Assembly: GCA_902523635.1 (NCBI GenBank)
Contig: CABZAE010000003.1
Span: forward strand, 62,001 to 126,000
Length of the DNA: 64,000 nt
Origin: an uncultured Bacteroidota bacterium
Lineage (GTDB): Bacteria; Bacteroidota; Bacteroidia; Flavobacteriales; Flavobacteriaceae
Direction: 5' to 3'
In this document: positions 25,708 through 34,379 of the stretch, piece by piece
How the letters are laid out: each line of letters opens with the position of its first letter
How positions within the stretch are numbered: the first letter of the stretch is position 1
Notes under the pieces: model-generated
Told to the model about the DNA's origin: nothing
The model's database searches: none
Seen by the model: the letters and a program-made list of their open reading frames with translations, nothing else
Made by a program: the position numbers and the translations under genes

Positions 25708-26466
25708 ATGGCCACATACAAAAAAAGAAGCTTTAAATCAAAAAATAAAAATCTTAATAAATCTGTAAATGAAAGCACAACTGCTGAAGTTTTCGAATCT
25801 CTCGATGTAGGTGCTTCTAAAACTGAGCAAATTGTATCCAAATACCAAAATCTAATTGTGGGATTTATAACAACATCAATTTTTGTTGTTCTTTCTTATT
25901 TGGGTTATCAAAATTTTATCCTCAATCCACAGTCTGAAGAAGCTAACAATGAACTTTTTCTTGCCCAAAATTATTTTAATCAAGCATTAAGTGATGTTGA
26001 TAACAATGATTCCCTATTTACATTAGCACTTAATGGATCAGAGGGTAAATATGGTTTCTTGGATATTATTGAAAATTACAGTGCAACAGATGCAGCTGAT
26101 ATTGCTACTTACAGTGCTGGTATGGCATATTACAACCTTAATGATTTTGAAAATTCGATTAATTATCTTCAAAAATTTAGTAGTGATGATGAAATTTTAA
26201 ATGCATTGGCTCTAGGTGTCATAGGCGACTCTTTTGCAGAGCTGAATCAGTTAGAAGATGCTTTAGATTCTTATAAGTCTGCAATAAACTCTAGTAAAAA
26301 TCAGTTTACAACTCCCAAATTTTTACTCAAAGCTGGTAATATTTCATACATGTTAGGAAAAAAAAGAGATGCTCTAGAGTTTTATGAAATAATTAAAAAA
26401 GATTACTCTAAATCTCCTGAGTCTAATTTAATTGATATTCAAATAGGTAAAAATTCTGTTGATTAA
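25708..26466 (+). CDS. Membrane-anchored TPR protein
   Basis: A 252-residue protein with a polar N-terminus, one transmembrane helix at about residues 49-70 (LIVGFITTSIFVVLSYLGY) and a periplasmic region of TPR repeats (for example YSAGMAYYNLNDFENSINYL and SFAELNQLEDALDSYKSAI). The layout resembles YfgM, an ancillary protein of the Sec translocon, and Bacteroidota proteins of this kind sit before ribH. A scaffold role in envelope assembly is plausible, not shown. Its stop overlaps the ribH ATG by one base. Confidence 0.85.
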   Translation: MATYKKRSFKSKNKNLNKSVNESTTAEVFESLDVGASKTEQIVSKYQNLIVGFITTSIFVVLSYLGYQNFILNPQSEEANNELFLAQNYFNQALSDVDNNDSLFTLALNGSEGKYGFLDIIENYSATDAADIATYSAGMAYYNLNDFENSINYLQKFSSDDEILNALALGVIGDSFAELNQLEDALDSYKSAINSSKNQFTTPKFLLKAGNISYMLGKKRDALEFYEIIKKDYSKSPESNLIDIQIGKNSVD

Positions 26467-26930
26467 TGTCCTCCGCAAATTTTGATTTTGATCCTGTAAA
26501 TCTTCCCGATGCTACTTTAAAATCATTTGGCATAGTAGTTTCCGATTGGAATAGTAAAATTACATCCAACTTACTTAATGGATGCTTAGAATTTTTGAGA
26601 AAAAAAAATGTTTTAAAAAAAAACATACATATAACACATGTTCCTGGAAGTTTTGAACTTATTTACGGATGTAAAAAAATGCAAAAAAAAAATATTGATG
26701 TTGTAATTGCCATTGGGAGTGTTATTAGAGGAGAAACATCACACTTTGAATTTATTTGTCAATCGACCACAAACGGAATAAAAGATCTAAATGTAATTGG
26801 AAAATGTCCAGTTATATTGTGCCTTCTTACAGACAATTCGCTTAAACAAGCATTAGATAGAAGTGGAGGTAAATACGGAAACAAGGGAACCGAAGCTGCA
26901 ATAGCAGCAATAAAAATGTCTATTATTTAA
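26466..26930 (+). CDS. ribH: 6,7-dimethyl-8-ribityllumazine synthase
   Basis: Condenses 5-amino-6-ribitylaminouracil with dihydroxybutanone phosphate in the penultimate step of riboflavin synthesis. At 154 residues it is normal length. Visible motifs are VSDWNSKITSNLLNG, the VPGSFELIYGCKKM loop, IGSVIRGETSHFEFIC (catalytic His) and the C-terminal GNKGTEAAIAAIKM. The eight-base tail overlap with crtZ lies at 26923-26930. Another riboflavin gene, ribD, is at 56608. No FMN riboswitch is visible upstream, since the gene abuts the TPR gene. Confidence 0.97.
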   Translation: MSSANFDFDPVNLPDATLKSFGIVVSDWNSKITSNLLNGCLEFLRKKNVLKKNIHITHVPGSFELIYGCKKMQKKNIDVVIAIGSVIRGETSHFEFICQSTTNGIKDLNVIGKCPVILCLLTDNSLKQALDRSGGKYGNKGTEAAIAAIKMSII

Positions 26931-27369
26931 AGTACTTCTTGGGAACCCAAAGCATTCCAAAACATTCACCATCTTCTTTACCAAGGTGTTTATGGTGAAC
27001 TTGATGACCTCTTCTAATCCCCCTTGCATACCAATGATTGATATTTTTAAAAACCTTAAATCTTCGATGAATAAAAATATCATGAACTATGAAATAAGCA
27101 AGCCCATATAAGAAAATACCGACAGCTATGGGAAGACCGAACCAGATATTAAATTCTCCCCACAAAACAACAAATATTGCACTTATGCCAGCAAACTGAA
27201 GAAAAAATAAATCATTTCTTTCAAACCACGAATCATGATCTTTTTTGTGGTGATCTTTATGTAAAACCCATAAAAACCCATGCATTACATACTTGTGAGT
27301 AGCCCAAGCAACAAACTCCATGCAACAAAAAGTTATAATTACAATAAAAATCCAAAAAGCAATATGCAT
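26923..27369 (-). CDS. crtZ: Beta-carotene hydroxylase
   Basis: A 148-residue integral membrane di-iron hydroxylase of the fatty-acid hydroxylase/CrtZ family, which converts beta-carotene to zeaxanthin. His clusters are intact: HKYVMHG, HKDHHKKDH, HDIFIHRRF and GHQVHHKHLG. Three to four hydrophobic segments separate them. It is the last gene of the crtI-crtB-crtZ set and starts right after the crtB stop. A lycopene cyclase, needed to supply its substrate, is not in this window. Confidence 0.93.
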   Translation of the reverse strand: MHIAFWIFIVIITFCCMEFVAWATHKYVMHGFLWVLHKDHHKKDHDSWFERNDLFFLQFAGISAIFVVLWGEFNIWFGLPIAVGIFLYGLAYFIVHDIFIHRRFKVFKNINHWYARGIRRGHQVHHKHLGKEDGECFGMLWVPKKYFK

Positions 27370-28209
27370 CTATAAAATATTTAATCTGTATCTGACATAT
27401 GACCTGGCTAAAACATTCATTTTTTGATAATTAGGAACCCTTATTCGAGTAGACTTGATCTTAAATGTAGGCGTATTTCTCAACTTATTTAATAGTTTTA
27501 AATAATATTTATAAGCAGTGTAAACACCAAATCTTGCCGAATTTGGTAGTCTGAAAATACCGTTTATTGCTTGAGAAAAATCATCATCAATTTCATTTAA
27601 AATATCAAGTTTTGTGCTTTCATCAAAATTTTCCAAGTTGAGATTTGGAAAATAGCTCCTATTAAGTCCATCGTGATCTTGTTTTAAATCTCTTAAGAAG
27701 TTAACTTTTTGGAATGCTGAACCTAAAGACATAGCATATGCTTTTAACTCACTGTAAAGATTTTTATCTCCATTGACGAAAACTTTTAAACACATCAATC
27801 CTACAACATCAGCTGATCCATAAACATATTCATCAAATTCAGATTTATTTAAATAATCTTTTTTATCTAAATCCCACCTCATACTTTTCAGGAAAGAATT
27901 AATTAATTCAATATCGATATCATATTCATGGACAGTCTTTTGAAATGAATTTAAAATCGGGTTCAGACTTATTTTATTTTTCAAAGAATAATAAAGGTCA
28001 TCCTCAAATTTATCAAGCAACTCTTTTTTATTGTAATTGTGAAATGTATCAACAATCTCATCTGCAAACCTTACAAATCCGTAAATGTTGTATATGTGAG
28101 GACGTATTTTTGGGGATAGCATTTTGGTCGCTAATCCAAATGAGGTACTATAGCTTTGAGTTACAAGCTTTGAACATTTTTCGGAAACTTCGTCAAATAT
28201 TTTTTTCAT
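27370..28209 (-). CDS. crtB: Phytoene synthase
   Basis: A 279-residue squalene/phytoene synthase that joins two geranylgeranyl diphosphates to phytoene. The first Asp-rich motif (DEIVD in GFVRFADEIVDTF, about residues 44-56) and the second (NFLRDLKQD) are present, so both Mg-binding sites look intact. The N-terminus SYSTSFGLATKML matches CrtB rather than squalene synthase. It overlaps crtI by 17 bases and directly abuts crtZ. Confidence 0.95.
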   Translation of the reverse strand: MKKIFDEVSEKCSKLVTQSYSTSFGLATKMLSPKIRPHIYNIYGFVRFADEIVDTFHNYNKKELLDKFEDDLYYSLKNKISLNPILNSFQKTVHEYDIDIELINSFLKSMRWDLDKKDYLNKSEFDEYVYGSADVVGLMCLKVFVNGDKNLYSELKAYAMSLGSAFQKVNFLRDLKQDHDGLNRSYFPNLNLENFDESTKLDILNEIDDDFSQAINGIFRLPNSARFGVYTAYKYYLKLLNKLRNTPTFKIKSTRIRVPNYQKMNVLARSYVRYRLNIL

Positions 28210-29668
28210 CTTTAATAATTAAATCAGAAACTAATTTTCCTGAAACTATTGCTGGGGGAACTCCAGGTCCAGGAACAGTTAACTGTCCACTAAAATACAA
28301 ATTTTTGACTTTACTACTTTTCAAATTTGGTCTCAAAAATGCTGTTTGGAATAATGTATTAGCCAATCCATAAGCATTTCCTCCATATGAATTGTAATCA
28401 TTTTTGAAATCGCTTACACAGTAACTTTCCTTAAAAAGGATATTTTTAGAAAGTTTTACGCCTGTGTGTTTCTCTAATCTAGAAACAATAAGATTAAAAT
28501 AACGTTCTCTAATTTGAGTACTGTCATCAATATTAGTTGCAATGGGAATTAAAAAAAATCCATTTTCACAACCTTTGGGAGCAGTTTTTTTGAAAGTCTT
28601 AGATGTGAAGTTAGCATAGAAAAGAGGTTCATCCGGCCACTGCGGTTTGTCATAAATACTTCTCGCATGCTTATCAAAATCTGTGTCAAAAAATAAATTA
28701 TGATGTTCAACGTTTGGAATCTTTGTGTCAAATCCAACATAAAATAATAGTGAGGATGGAGCCCAAGTCCTACTTTTCCAATAACTTGATGAGTATTGTC
28801 TATTGACTCTGGGAATTAATGACTCAGTGTGTGCATAGTCTGCTCCAGAAACGACTATGTCACATGAAAAAAAATTTCCATTGAGATATATTCCATTGAC
28901 CTCGTTGCTATTAACAACTATCGAATCTATGTTTGAGTCGGTTTTATATTTAACTCCAAGAGACTTTCCTAAATCAACCATTGCATTAACTAAATCAAAG
29001 AAACCATTTTTAGCCTGCCAGGTGCCTAGTCCAAAATCAGCAAAATTCATAAAATTATAAAAGCCTGGAGTATTTGATGATTTTGCTCCTAAAAAAAGAA
29101 CAGGGAACTCAAGTATTAATCTCAATCTGTGACTTTTAAATTTTTTTCTTACATCCTTTCTGATGTTCGTTATAAATGAAGAGATTTTTCTAATTGTCTG
29201 GGAATTTATAAGTTCCATAGGACTATTTCCAGGCATTTCATATAACATTTTTTTTACTGCAAGCTGATAATTTGATTTAGCTTCATCAATAAACACATTC
29301 AATTTCTTGGAACTACCTTTCTCCTCAATTTCAAAAGCTTTTTTTATTTTTTCGATTGAATCACCTATAGTAATAAAATCATTATGTCCGAAAAACACCT
29401 TATATGCGGGGTCAAGTTTTTTCAATTCATAGAAATCTGATCTCTTCCTGTCAAAATCACTAAAAAACTTTTCAAAAACATCAGGCATCCAATACCAACT
29501 TGGACCCATGTCAAAAGTAAAACCATTTTTTTTAAATTGTCTTGCCCTTCCACCGAGGCTTTTATTCTTTTCAAAAATAGTGACTGAATGCCCTTCTTTC
29601 GCTAAATAGCATGCTGAGGATAGAGATGAAAACCCTGACCCAATAATAAAAATTTTTTTTTTTGACAT
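28193..29668 (-). CDS. crtI: Phytoene desaturase
   Basis: A 491-residue FAD-dependent CrtI-type desaturase that converts phytoene to lycopene in four steps. The dinucleotide-binding motif IIGSGFSSLSSACYLAKEGH lies at residues 7-26. GGRARQF, FDMGPSWYWMP and the C-terminal FSGQLTVPGPGVPPAIVSGK also mark the family. A GGAG seven bases before the ATG is one of few Shine-Dalgarno-like sites here. The start lies only 19 bases from the 3' end of tRNA-Leu on the same strand, so transcription may come from the tRNA promoter. Confidence 0.95.
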   Translation of the reverse strand: MSKKKIFIIGSGFSSLSSACYLAKEGHSVTIFEKNKSLGGRARQFKKNGFTFDMGPSWYWMPDVFEKFFSDFDRKRSDFYELKKLDPAYKVFFGHNDFITIGDSIEKIKKAFEIEEKGSSKKLNVFIDEAKSNYQLAVKKMLYEMPGNSPMELINSQTIRKISSFITNIRKDVRKKFKSHRLRLILEFPVLFLGAKSSNTPGFYNFMNFADFGLGTWQAKNGFFDLVNAMVDLGKSLGVKYKTDSNIDSIVVNSNEVNGIYLNGNFFSCDIVVSGADYAHTESLIPRVNRQYSSSYWKSRTWAPSSLLFYVGFDTKIPNVEHHNLFFDTDFDKHARSIYDKPQWPDEPLFYANFTSKTFKKTAPKGCENGFFLIPIATNIDDSTQIRERYFNLIVSRLEKHTGVKLSKNILFKESYCVSDFKNDYNSYGGNAYGLANTLFQTAFLRPNLKSSKVKNLYFSGQLTVPGPGVPPAIVSGKLVSDLIIKDEKNI

Positions 29669-29687
29669 AATTGAACTCCAAAATGCG

Positions 29688-29773
29688 TGCGCACGAGAGG
29701 ATTTGAACCTCCACGAGAAATTAATCTCACTAGGCCCTCAACCTAGCGCGTCTACCAGTTCCGCCACGCGCGC
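29688..29773 (-). tRNA. tRNA-Leu (GAG)
   Basis: An 86-base minus-strand tRNA. The acceptor stem GCGCGCG pairs with CGUGCGC. The anticodon stem CUAGG/CCUAG encloses loop UUGAGGG, giving anticodon GAG. A long variable arm, as expected for Leu, precedes the T arm GGAGG UUCAAAU CCUCU. CCA is not encoded. It is the last tRNA before crtI. Confidence 0.95.
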
Positions 29774-29789
29774 ATGGTAGTTATGGATG

Positions 29790-29862
29790 TGACCTGGCTG
29801 GGTCTCGAACCCAGGACCCTCTCCTTAAAAGGGAGATGCTCTACCAACTGAGCTACCAGGTC
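29790..29862 (-). tRNA. tRNA-Lys (UUU), copy 1
   Basis: A 73-base tRNA. The acceptor stem GACCUGG pairs with CCAGGUC, the anticodon stem is UCUCC/GGAGA, and the loop CUUUUAA gives anticodon UUU. The T arm is CUGGG UUCGAGA CCCAG. The body from position 8 to 65 is identical to the second copy four bases upstream. Confidence 0.96.
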
Positions 29863-29866
29863 TTTG

Positions 29867-29939
29867 TGATTTGGCTGGGTCTCGAACCCAGGACCCTCTC
29901 CTTAAAAGGGAGATGCTCTACCAACTGAGCTACCAAATC
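29867..29939 (-). tRNA. tRNA-Lys (UUU), copy 2
   Basis: A 73-base tRNA, identical to its neighbour except that acceptor pairs 3-70 and 4-69 are U-A instead of C-G (GAUUUGG with CCAAAUC). Pairing is kept, so both copies should fold. It is the first tRNA after the promoter of the cluster. Confidence 0.96.
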
Positions 29940-29955
29940 ATTATAATAGAGCCTG

Positions 29956-29987
29956 CAAATATAGTCTGTATAAATTTATTTATCAAA
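29956..29987 (-). promoter_or_regulatory. Promoter of the tRNA-Lys/Lys/Leu cluster
   Basis: On the minus strand TTTG (29984-29987), a 20-base spacer and TATATTTG (29956-29963) match the Bacteroidota consensus with no mismatch. The mature tRNA begins 17 bases downstream. Transcription may continue into crtI-crtB-crtZ, since only 19 bases separate tRNA-Leu from crtI. Confidence 0.7.
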
Positions 29988-29999
29988 GAGATTTTCTTA

Positions 30000-30007
30000 T
30001 AAATTTG
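30000..30007 (+). promoter_or_regulatory. -7 element upstream of aroK
   Basis: TAAATTTG matches TAnnTTTG and lies 37 bases before the TTG start of aroK, divergent from the tRNA promoter. No good -33 element is seen at the right distance. Confidence 0.35.
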
Positions 30008-30044
30008 TCCAAAAGATATTCACACATTTAATAAACAAACTCAT

Positions 30045-30569
30045 TTGGATTCAAATATTTTCTTATTAGGTTACATGTGCAGTGGTAAAACTAGTGTTGC
30101 AAAGCACTTGGCTTATAAAATGTCAGTTAAACACATCGATCTAGATGATGAAATCCAAAAATCTAAAAAATCAAGCATAAATGAACTCTTCGAAAAATTT
30201 AATGAAATTGGTTTCAGAAATATTGAAAATAAGATACTTAATAGGATTCTTAAAAAAGAAACCAACTCTGTGATTTCCCTTGGAGGAGGTACACCATGTT
30301 ATTATGATAATATGAAGAAAGTATGTTTATCAACTAAAAATGTTTTTTATTTAAAATCAACAAACAAAATTTTGGCCAAAAGACTATTCAATTCAAGAGC
30401 TGATAGGCCATTGATATCCAGAATTGATAATATTGAAAGTATGTTGGAATTCGTTTCAAAACACATGTTTGAAAGGTCAAACTTTTATGAAATGGCACAC
30501 TACAAAATCAACACGGTAAATAAAGGAATCGAGCAAATTTCTAATCAAATAAAATCTATTATTCACTGA
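30045..30569 (+). CDS. aroK: Shikimate kinase
   Basis: Phosphorylates shikimate at O3 in aromatic amino acid synthesis. It has 174 residues, with P-loop LLGYMCSGKTSVAK at about residues 7-20, substrate-binding DLDDEIQ and GFRNIENKIL, and the GGGTPCYY shikimate-binding loop. The start is TTG at 30045; no ATG lies between it and the P-loop. The last 11 bases overlap the convergent phosphoribosyltransferase gene. Confidence 0.94.
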   Translation: MDSNIFLLGYMCSGKTSVAKHLAYKMSVKHIDLDDEIQKSKKSSINELFEKFNEIGFRNIENKILNRILKKETNSVISLGGGTPCYYDNMKKVCLSTKNVFYLKSTNKILAKRLFNSRADRPLISRIDNIESMLEFVSKHMFERSNFYEMAHYKINTVNKGIEQISNQIKSIIH

Positions 30570-31059
30570 TTAGAGCTTTAAGATTACCTTTTTCAATAAC
30601 TACATCAATTCTCTGATCGATTGTTGTTGAAATTGAAGTTCCTTTAATATCTACTTTAATAGGAAATATTTTGTGGTTTCGATCAATTAGTACTACCGTT
30701 ATAAGCTTAGTTAAAGTTGAGTTTAAAAGGAATTTGACTCCGTGAATTAATGTTTTACCCGTATTTAATACATCATCAACTAAAATTACAGTTTTATTAC
30801 TTAATAATTGTAGATCAGCATTGTTAAAAATTTTTTTGTTGGGCTTTTTTTTGTCAATTGAAATAGGAACAACATTAGTTCTTAGGTTAGAAATTTTTTC
30901 AAGTTCTGAATTAATTAATTTAGCAATTTCAAATCCATTTTTTTGGACACCAACAAAAAATATTTCACTTTCATTCAGATTAATTTCAACAATTTGATAT
31001 GCAATTCGTATTAAAATCTTTTTTATTTTCTCGTTATCTAAAATTATTTTATTATTCAA
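30559..31059 (-). CDS. Phosphoribosyltransferase (PyrR-like)
   Basis: A 166-residue type I phosphoribosyltransferase. The PRPP-binding motif VILVDDVLNTGKTL lies at about residues 90-103, and the layout (FFVGVQKNGFEIAKLI near the N-terminus, IDQRIDVVIEKG at the end) resembles PyrR and other uracil/purine PRTases. The exact base is unclear. PyrR regulation would need a target leader RNA, which I do not see nearby. The start is TTG at 31059. The S4-domain gene lies 13 bases upstream. Confidence 0.87.
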   Translation of the reverse strand: MNNKIILDNEKIKKILIRIAYQIVEINLNESEIFFVGVQKNGFEIAKLINSELEKISNLRTNVVPISIDKKKPNKKIFNNADLQLLSNKTVILVDDVLNTGKTLIHGVKFLLNSTLTKLITVVLIDRNHKIFPIKVDIKGTSISTTIDQRIDVVIEKGNLKALISE

Positions 31060-31072
31060 AGTATATTAATTT

Positions 31073-31432
31073 TTAATCTCCTAGAAAACTTTTTAAGTCT
31101 CTTAAGTCTTTTTTACTTGGCTTATTCTCAAATTTATAATTATTTTTTTGTAGGTGAATTGTTTCTAATTTTTCAAGTTCCTCTTTTTTGGTAAGATCTT
31201 TAATATATAAGTTAACAATTTTTGCACTAACTCTATTTTTGGGTAGGCTCAAAACCTCATATTCATATGAAATTTGTTTTTTCTTTACAGTAACTATTGT
31301 ATTAGGGTAAATTTCAAATGAGGGCTTTACTGATTTTGAATTAATTTTTACATGACCTTTTTTGCATGCATTGGATGAGAGATTTCTAGTTTTAAAAAGC
31401 CTACAAAACCATAAAAATTTATCAATTCTCAT
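31073..31432 (-). CDS. S4-domain RNA-binding protein (Hsp15-like)
   Basis: A 119-residue protein with an N-terminal S4 RNA-binding domain (MRIDKFLWFCRLFKTRNLSS, then ACKKGHVKINSKSVKPS) and a Lys-rich tail. In E. coli the relative Hsp15 (HslR) binds 50S subunits carrying stalled nascent chains, which suggests a ribosome-rescue role. It probably forms an operon with the following PRTase gene (13-base gap). Confidence 0.9.
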   Translation of the reverse strand: MRIDKFLWFCRLFKTRNLSSNACKKGHVKINSKSVKPSFEIYPNTIVTVKKKQISYEYEVLSLPKNRVSAKIVNLYIKDLTKKEELEKLETIHLQKNNYKFENKPSKKDLRDLKSFLGD

Positions 31433-31502
31433 GTAATTTAACTTTCTATAATTTTTATCAAAAATATAAGAAAATTGTATCTTGTGCTATATTAAAGTAT
31501 AA

Positions 31503-32402
31503 ATGAGTAAACACTATTCTAATCTCCTTGCTTTTTTTATATTATTTTTTATAATTTATGCTTGTAGTAGTGATTCTAGTGAGGATGATTTGTCCTCTTT
31601 ACCACCCAATGAAGTAGGCCCTCAGTACATAAAGGAAAACGATTCAATTATAGATTTTTTAAAAAATCATTTTTATAATTATGAAGATTTTCAGAATCTT
31701 TCACCGTCCGCTCAAATTGAATTGAAGATTGATTCGATTACTGGAGATAATTCTAATAAGATTGCCTTGTTTGAGCAGGTTACATCTAAGTCAATTGATA
31801 TTTTAGATGAAAATGATGAAATTGTTTCTCATAATTTATACTATATAATTACGAGGCCTGGAGTAGGCGAAAATCCAACTGTTGCTGATTCAGTATTTGT
31901 TTCATATAAAGGAATCTTACTTGATAATACAATATTTGATGAAAGACAAAATCCTGTATGGTTGGATCAAACATCAGTTGTTAGAGGGTTTCAAGAGTTT
32001 ACTCCAATTTTGAAGAAAGGTAACGTAACAATAAATAATAACGGGACATATTCCTTTGAGAATTTTGGTTCAGGTATTGTTATTTTTCCCTCAAAATTAG
32101 GTTACTACGAAAGAACAGTTTCTTCGATTCCAAGATATTCTCCATTAATTTTTCAAATAAATTTGAAGACATTGAACAAAACAGATCATGATTCAGACGG
32201 AGTTGATACAATTGATGAAGATTTAAATAAAGATAATATTTTCGGAAATGATGATACAGATTCTGACGGAATTCCAAATTACTATGACACGGATGATGAC
32301 GGCGATGGTATATTGACAAAAGATGAACTTGATATAGATAATGATGGGAACGTAGATGACACAGACCAGGACGGAATACCTGATTACCTGGATTCCGAAT
32401 AA
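31503..32402 (+). CDS. FKBP-type prolyl isomerase lipoprotein with TSP3 repeats
   Basis: A 299-residue lipoprotein. The lipobox FIIYAC puts the lipidated Cys at about residue 21. An FKBP-type peptidyl-prolyl isomerase domain follows at about 115-225 (VADSVFVSYKGILLDNTIFD and VVRGFQEFTPILKKG). The C-terminal 75 residues hold Asp-rich thrombospondin type 3-like repeats (DSDGVDTIDED, DTDSDGIPNYYDTDDDGDGI, DTDQDGIPDYLDSE), which normally bind calcium. It probably acts in the periplasm or on the cell surface in folding of exported proteins. It ends three bases from the convergent transketolase gene. Confidence 0.9.
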   Translation: MSKHYSNLLAFFILFFIIYACSSDSSEDDLSSLPPNEVGPQYIKENDSIIDFLKNHFYNYEDFQNLSPSAQIELKIDSITGDNSNKIALFEQVTSKSIDILDENDEIVSHNLYYIITRPGVGENPTVADSVFVSYKGILLDNTIFDERQNPVWLDQTSVVRGFQEFTPILKKGNVTINNNGTYSFENFGSGIVIFPSKLGYYERTVSSIPRYSPLIFQINLKTLNKTDHDSDGVDTIDEDLNKDNIFGNDDTDSDGIPNYYDTDDDGDGILTKDELDIDNDGNVDDTDQDGIPDYLDSE

Positions 32403-32405
32403 TTT

Positions 32406-33365
32406 CTATATATTTTTTTTATTTATTAGTGTTTTGGCTTCATTATATATTGCAACTGAACTTAAACCATATTTTTCAAGTAGTTCATTTGGCTTACCAG
32501 ACTCCCCAAATGTATCTTTTGTTCCGATAATTTTCATTGCTGTTGGGTAACTTTCAGACAACAGCCTTGCAACACTTTCACCCAAACCACCAAAACAATT
32601 ATGCTCCTCGGCAGTAATAACGCAATTAGTTTTTTTTGCTGAACTAATTATTGCATTTTCATCCAATGGTTTAATGGTGTGGATATTCAATATTTCAGAT
32701 TTAATACCTTCTTTAAATAGCATTTTGGCTGCTTCTAAGGACTCCCATACCAGGTGTCCAGTTGCAATTATTGTTATATCGCTTCCTTCTTGTAGTTTTA
32801 TTGCTTTTCCAATCACAAAATTCTGATCTTCATTGGTAAATACAGGTACAGCTGGCCTACCAAATCTAAGATAGACTGGTCCAAGATGTTTAGAAATTGC
32901 TATTGTTGCAGCCTTTGTTTGATTGTAATCGCATGGGTTTATAACGGTCATCCCAGGAAGCATTTTCATTAAACCAATGTCTTCTAGTATTTGGTGTGTT
33001 GCTCCATCTTCACCTAAGGTTAGCCCTGCATGTGATGCGCATATTTTTACATTTTTATTTGAATATGCGATTGATTGTCTAATTTGATCATAGACCCTTC
33101 CGGTTGAAAAGTTTGCAAAAGTTCCGGTGTAAGGAATTTTTCCGCCTATGGTCAAGCCGGCTGCAATACCCATCATGTTTGCCTCTGCAATTCCAACTTG
33201 AAAAAAACGATCTGGATTTTCATCTATAAATTCTTTCATTTTGAGTGATCCAACAAGATCAGCGCAAAGTGCCACAACATCAGGGTTTGTTCTTCCCAAA
33301 TATGCAAGTCCAGCACCAAACCCACTTCTAGTATCTTTTTTTTCGGTGTATTTGTATTCTTTCAT
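32406..33365 (-). CDS. Transketolase, C-terminal subunit
   Basis: The pyrimidine-binding plus C-terminal half of transketolase as a separate protein of about 319 residues. The segment KKDTRSGFGAGLAYLG is the typical start, so I choose the ATG at 33365 rather than a TTG at 33389. The catalytic-Glu region ICASHAGLTLGEDGATHQ and the transketolase C domain (TAEEHNCFGGLGESVARLL) are present. It pairs with the N-terminal subunit gene 10 bases upstream. Together they move two-carbon units in the pentose phosphate pathway. A split enzyme is usual in this group and not a frameshift. Confidence 0.93.
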   Translation of the reverse strand: MKEYKYTEKKDTRSGFGAGLAYLGRTNPDVVALCADLVGSLKMKEFIDENPDRFFQVGIAEANMMGIAAGLTIGGKIPYTGTFANFSTGRVYDQIRQSIAYSNKNVKICASHAGLTLGEDGATHQILEDIGLMKMLPGMTVINPCDYNQTKAATIAISKHLGPVYLRFGRPAVPVFTNEDQNFVIGKAIKLQEGSDITIIATGHLVWESLEAAKMLFKEGIKSEILNIHTIKPLDENAIISSAKKTNCVITAEEHNCFGGLGESVARLLSESYPTAMKIIGTKDTFGESGKPNELLEKYGLSSVAIYNEAKTLINKKNI

Positions 33366-33375
33366 AATTTTAGAA

Positions 33376-34221
33376 TTAGAAATCTCCAAGCGTTTCAGGA
33401 TTTTGGCTTAAACCTTGAATTAATTGTTCATCATTTGGTGCTTTTCCATGCCATGCATGAGTATTCATCATAAAATCAACTCCGTTACCCATTTCTGTTT
33501 TTAGCAATATACATATTGGCGTATTATTTCCTGTCATGGATTTAGCCAGATTTAGACCATTGTAAATGCTTTCTATATCATTTCCATTCTCAATTTCAAT
33601 TACTTTCCAATCAAATGAAAGAAATTTAGATTTAATATTGCCAAGTGACAAAACATCATCAGTTTTACCATCAATTTGTTTTCCATTTAAATCGATAGTT
33701 GCAATTAAATTATCGATCTTTTTTGCGGACGCATACATAATTGCTTCCCAGTTTTGCCCCTCCTGCAGTTCGCCATCTCCATGCAATGAGTATACGATAT
33801 GGGTATCATTATTTAATTTTTTTGCTTCACATGCACCAATTGCAACCGAAAGCCCTTGGCCAAGAGAACCAGAGGCGATTCTCACCCCTGGCAAACCCTC
33901 ATGAGTAGTTGGATGGCCTTGAAGCCGAGAATCTATTAGGCGAAAGGTTTCGAGTTCTTTGATTTCAAAATAACCAACTCTGGCCAAAACACTGTAAAAG
34001 ACAGGTGAAATGTGTCCATTAGAAAGAAAAAAAATATCTTCATCAATACCATTCATATCAAAGTCTTTTTTTCTTTTCATAATACTATTAAAAAGAACAA
34101 CCAGAAACTCAGTACAACCTAAAGATCCCCCAGGGTGTCCTGAATTTACCTTATGAACCATTCTCAAAATATCTCTTCTGACTTGAATAACAAGATCATT
34201 TAAATAACTTGGGTTTTTCAT
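33376..34221 (-). CDS. Transketolase, N-terminal subunit
   Basis: The thiamine diphosphate-binding half of transketolase, 281 residues from the ATG at 34221 (a TTG at 34239 would add six unconserved residues). HKVNSGHPGGSLGCTEFLV and the cofactor motif SLHGDGELQEGQNWEAIMYA are intact. It ends 10 bases before the C-terminal subunit gene. Its 5' end faces tgt across a 175-base gap that holds divergent promoter elements. Confidence 0.93.
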   Translation of the reverse strand: MKNPSYLNDLVIQVRRDILRMVHKVNSGHPGGSLGCTEFLVVLFNSIMKRKKDFDMNGIDEDIFFLSNGHISPVFYSVLARVGYFEIKELETFRLIDSRLQGHPTTHEGLPGVRIASGSLGQGLSVAIGACEAKKLNNDTHIVYSLHGDGELQEGQNWEAIMYASAKKIDNLIATIDLNGKQIDGKTDDVLSLGNIKSKFLSFDWKVIEIENGNDIESIYNGLNLAKSMTGNNTPICILLKTEMGNGVDFMMNTHAWHGKAPNDEQLIQGLSQNPETLGDF

Positions 34222-34379
34222 AAAATTATTATTAAACAAATGTATAATATCAACGACACTATTCTATTACAATATTTAAATAAAAAACTATAAAAATATT
34301 TTTTTGTTGATAATCACCTGTTTGTGTTAATAAATTAGTTTAAATACAAATGTATTTTCTGCTTACAAACTTATATTTA

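Noticed and set aside
27945-28373. A 142-residue open frame on the plus strand across crtB and crtI
   Set aside because: Antisense to two clear carotenoid genes, no recognisable domain, and no promoter or start context; a shadow frame.
29790-29939. tRNA reading UAA (suppressor anticodon UUA)
   Set aside because: A first alignment of the anticodon loop was off by one; the correct stem UCUCC/GGAGA gives loop CUUUUAA and anticodon UUU (Lys).
32406-34221. Transketolase broken into two by a mutation
   Set aside because: Both halves have proper starts and complete domains, and split transketolase is standard in this group.
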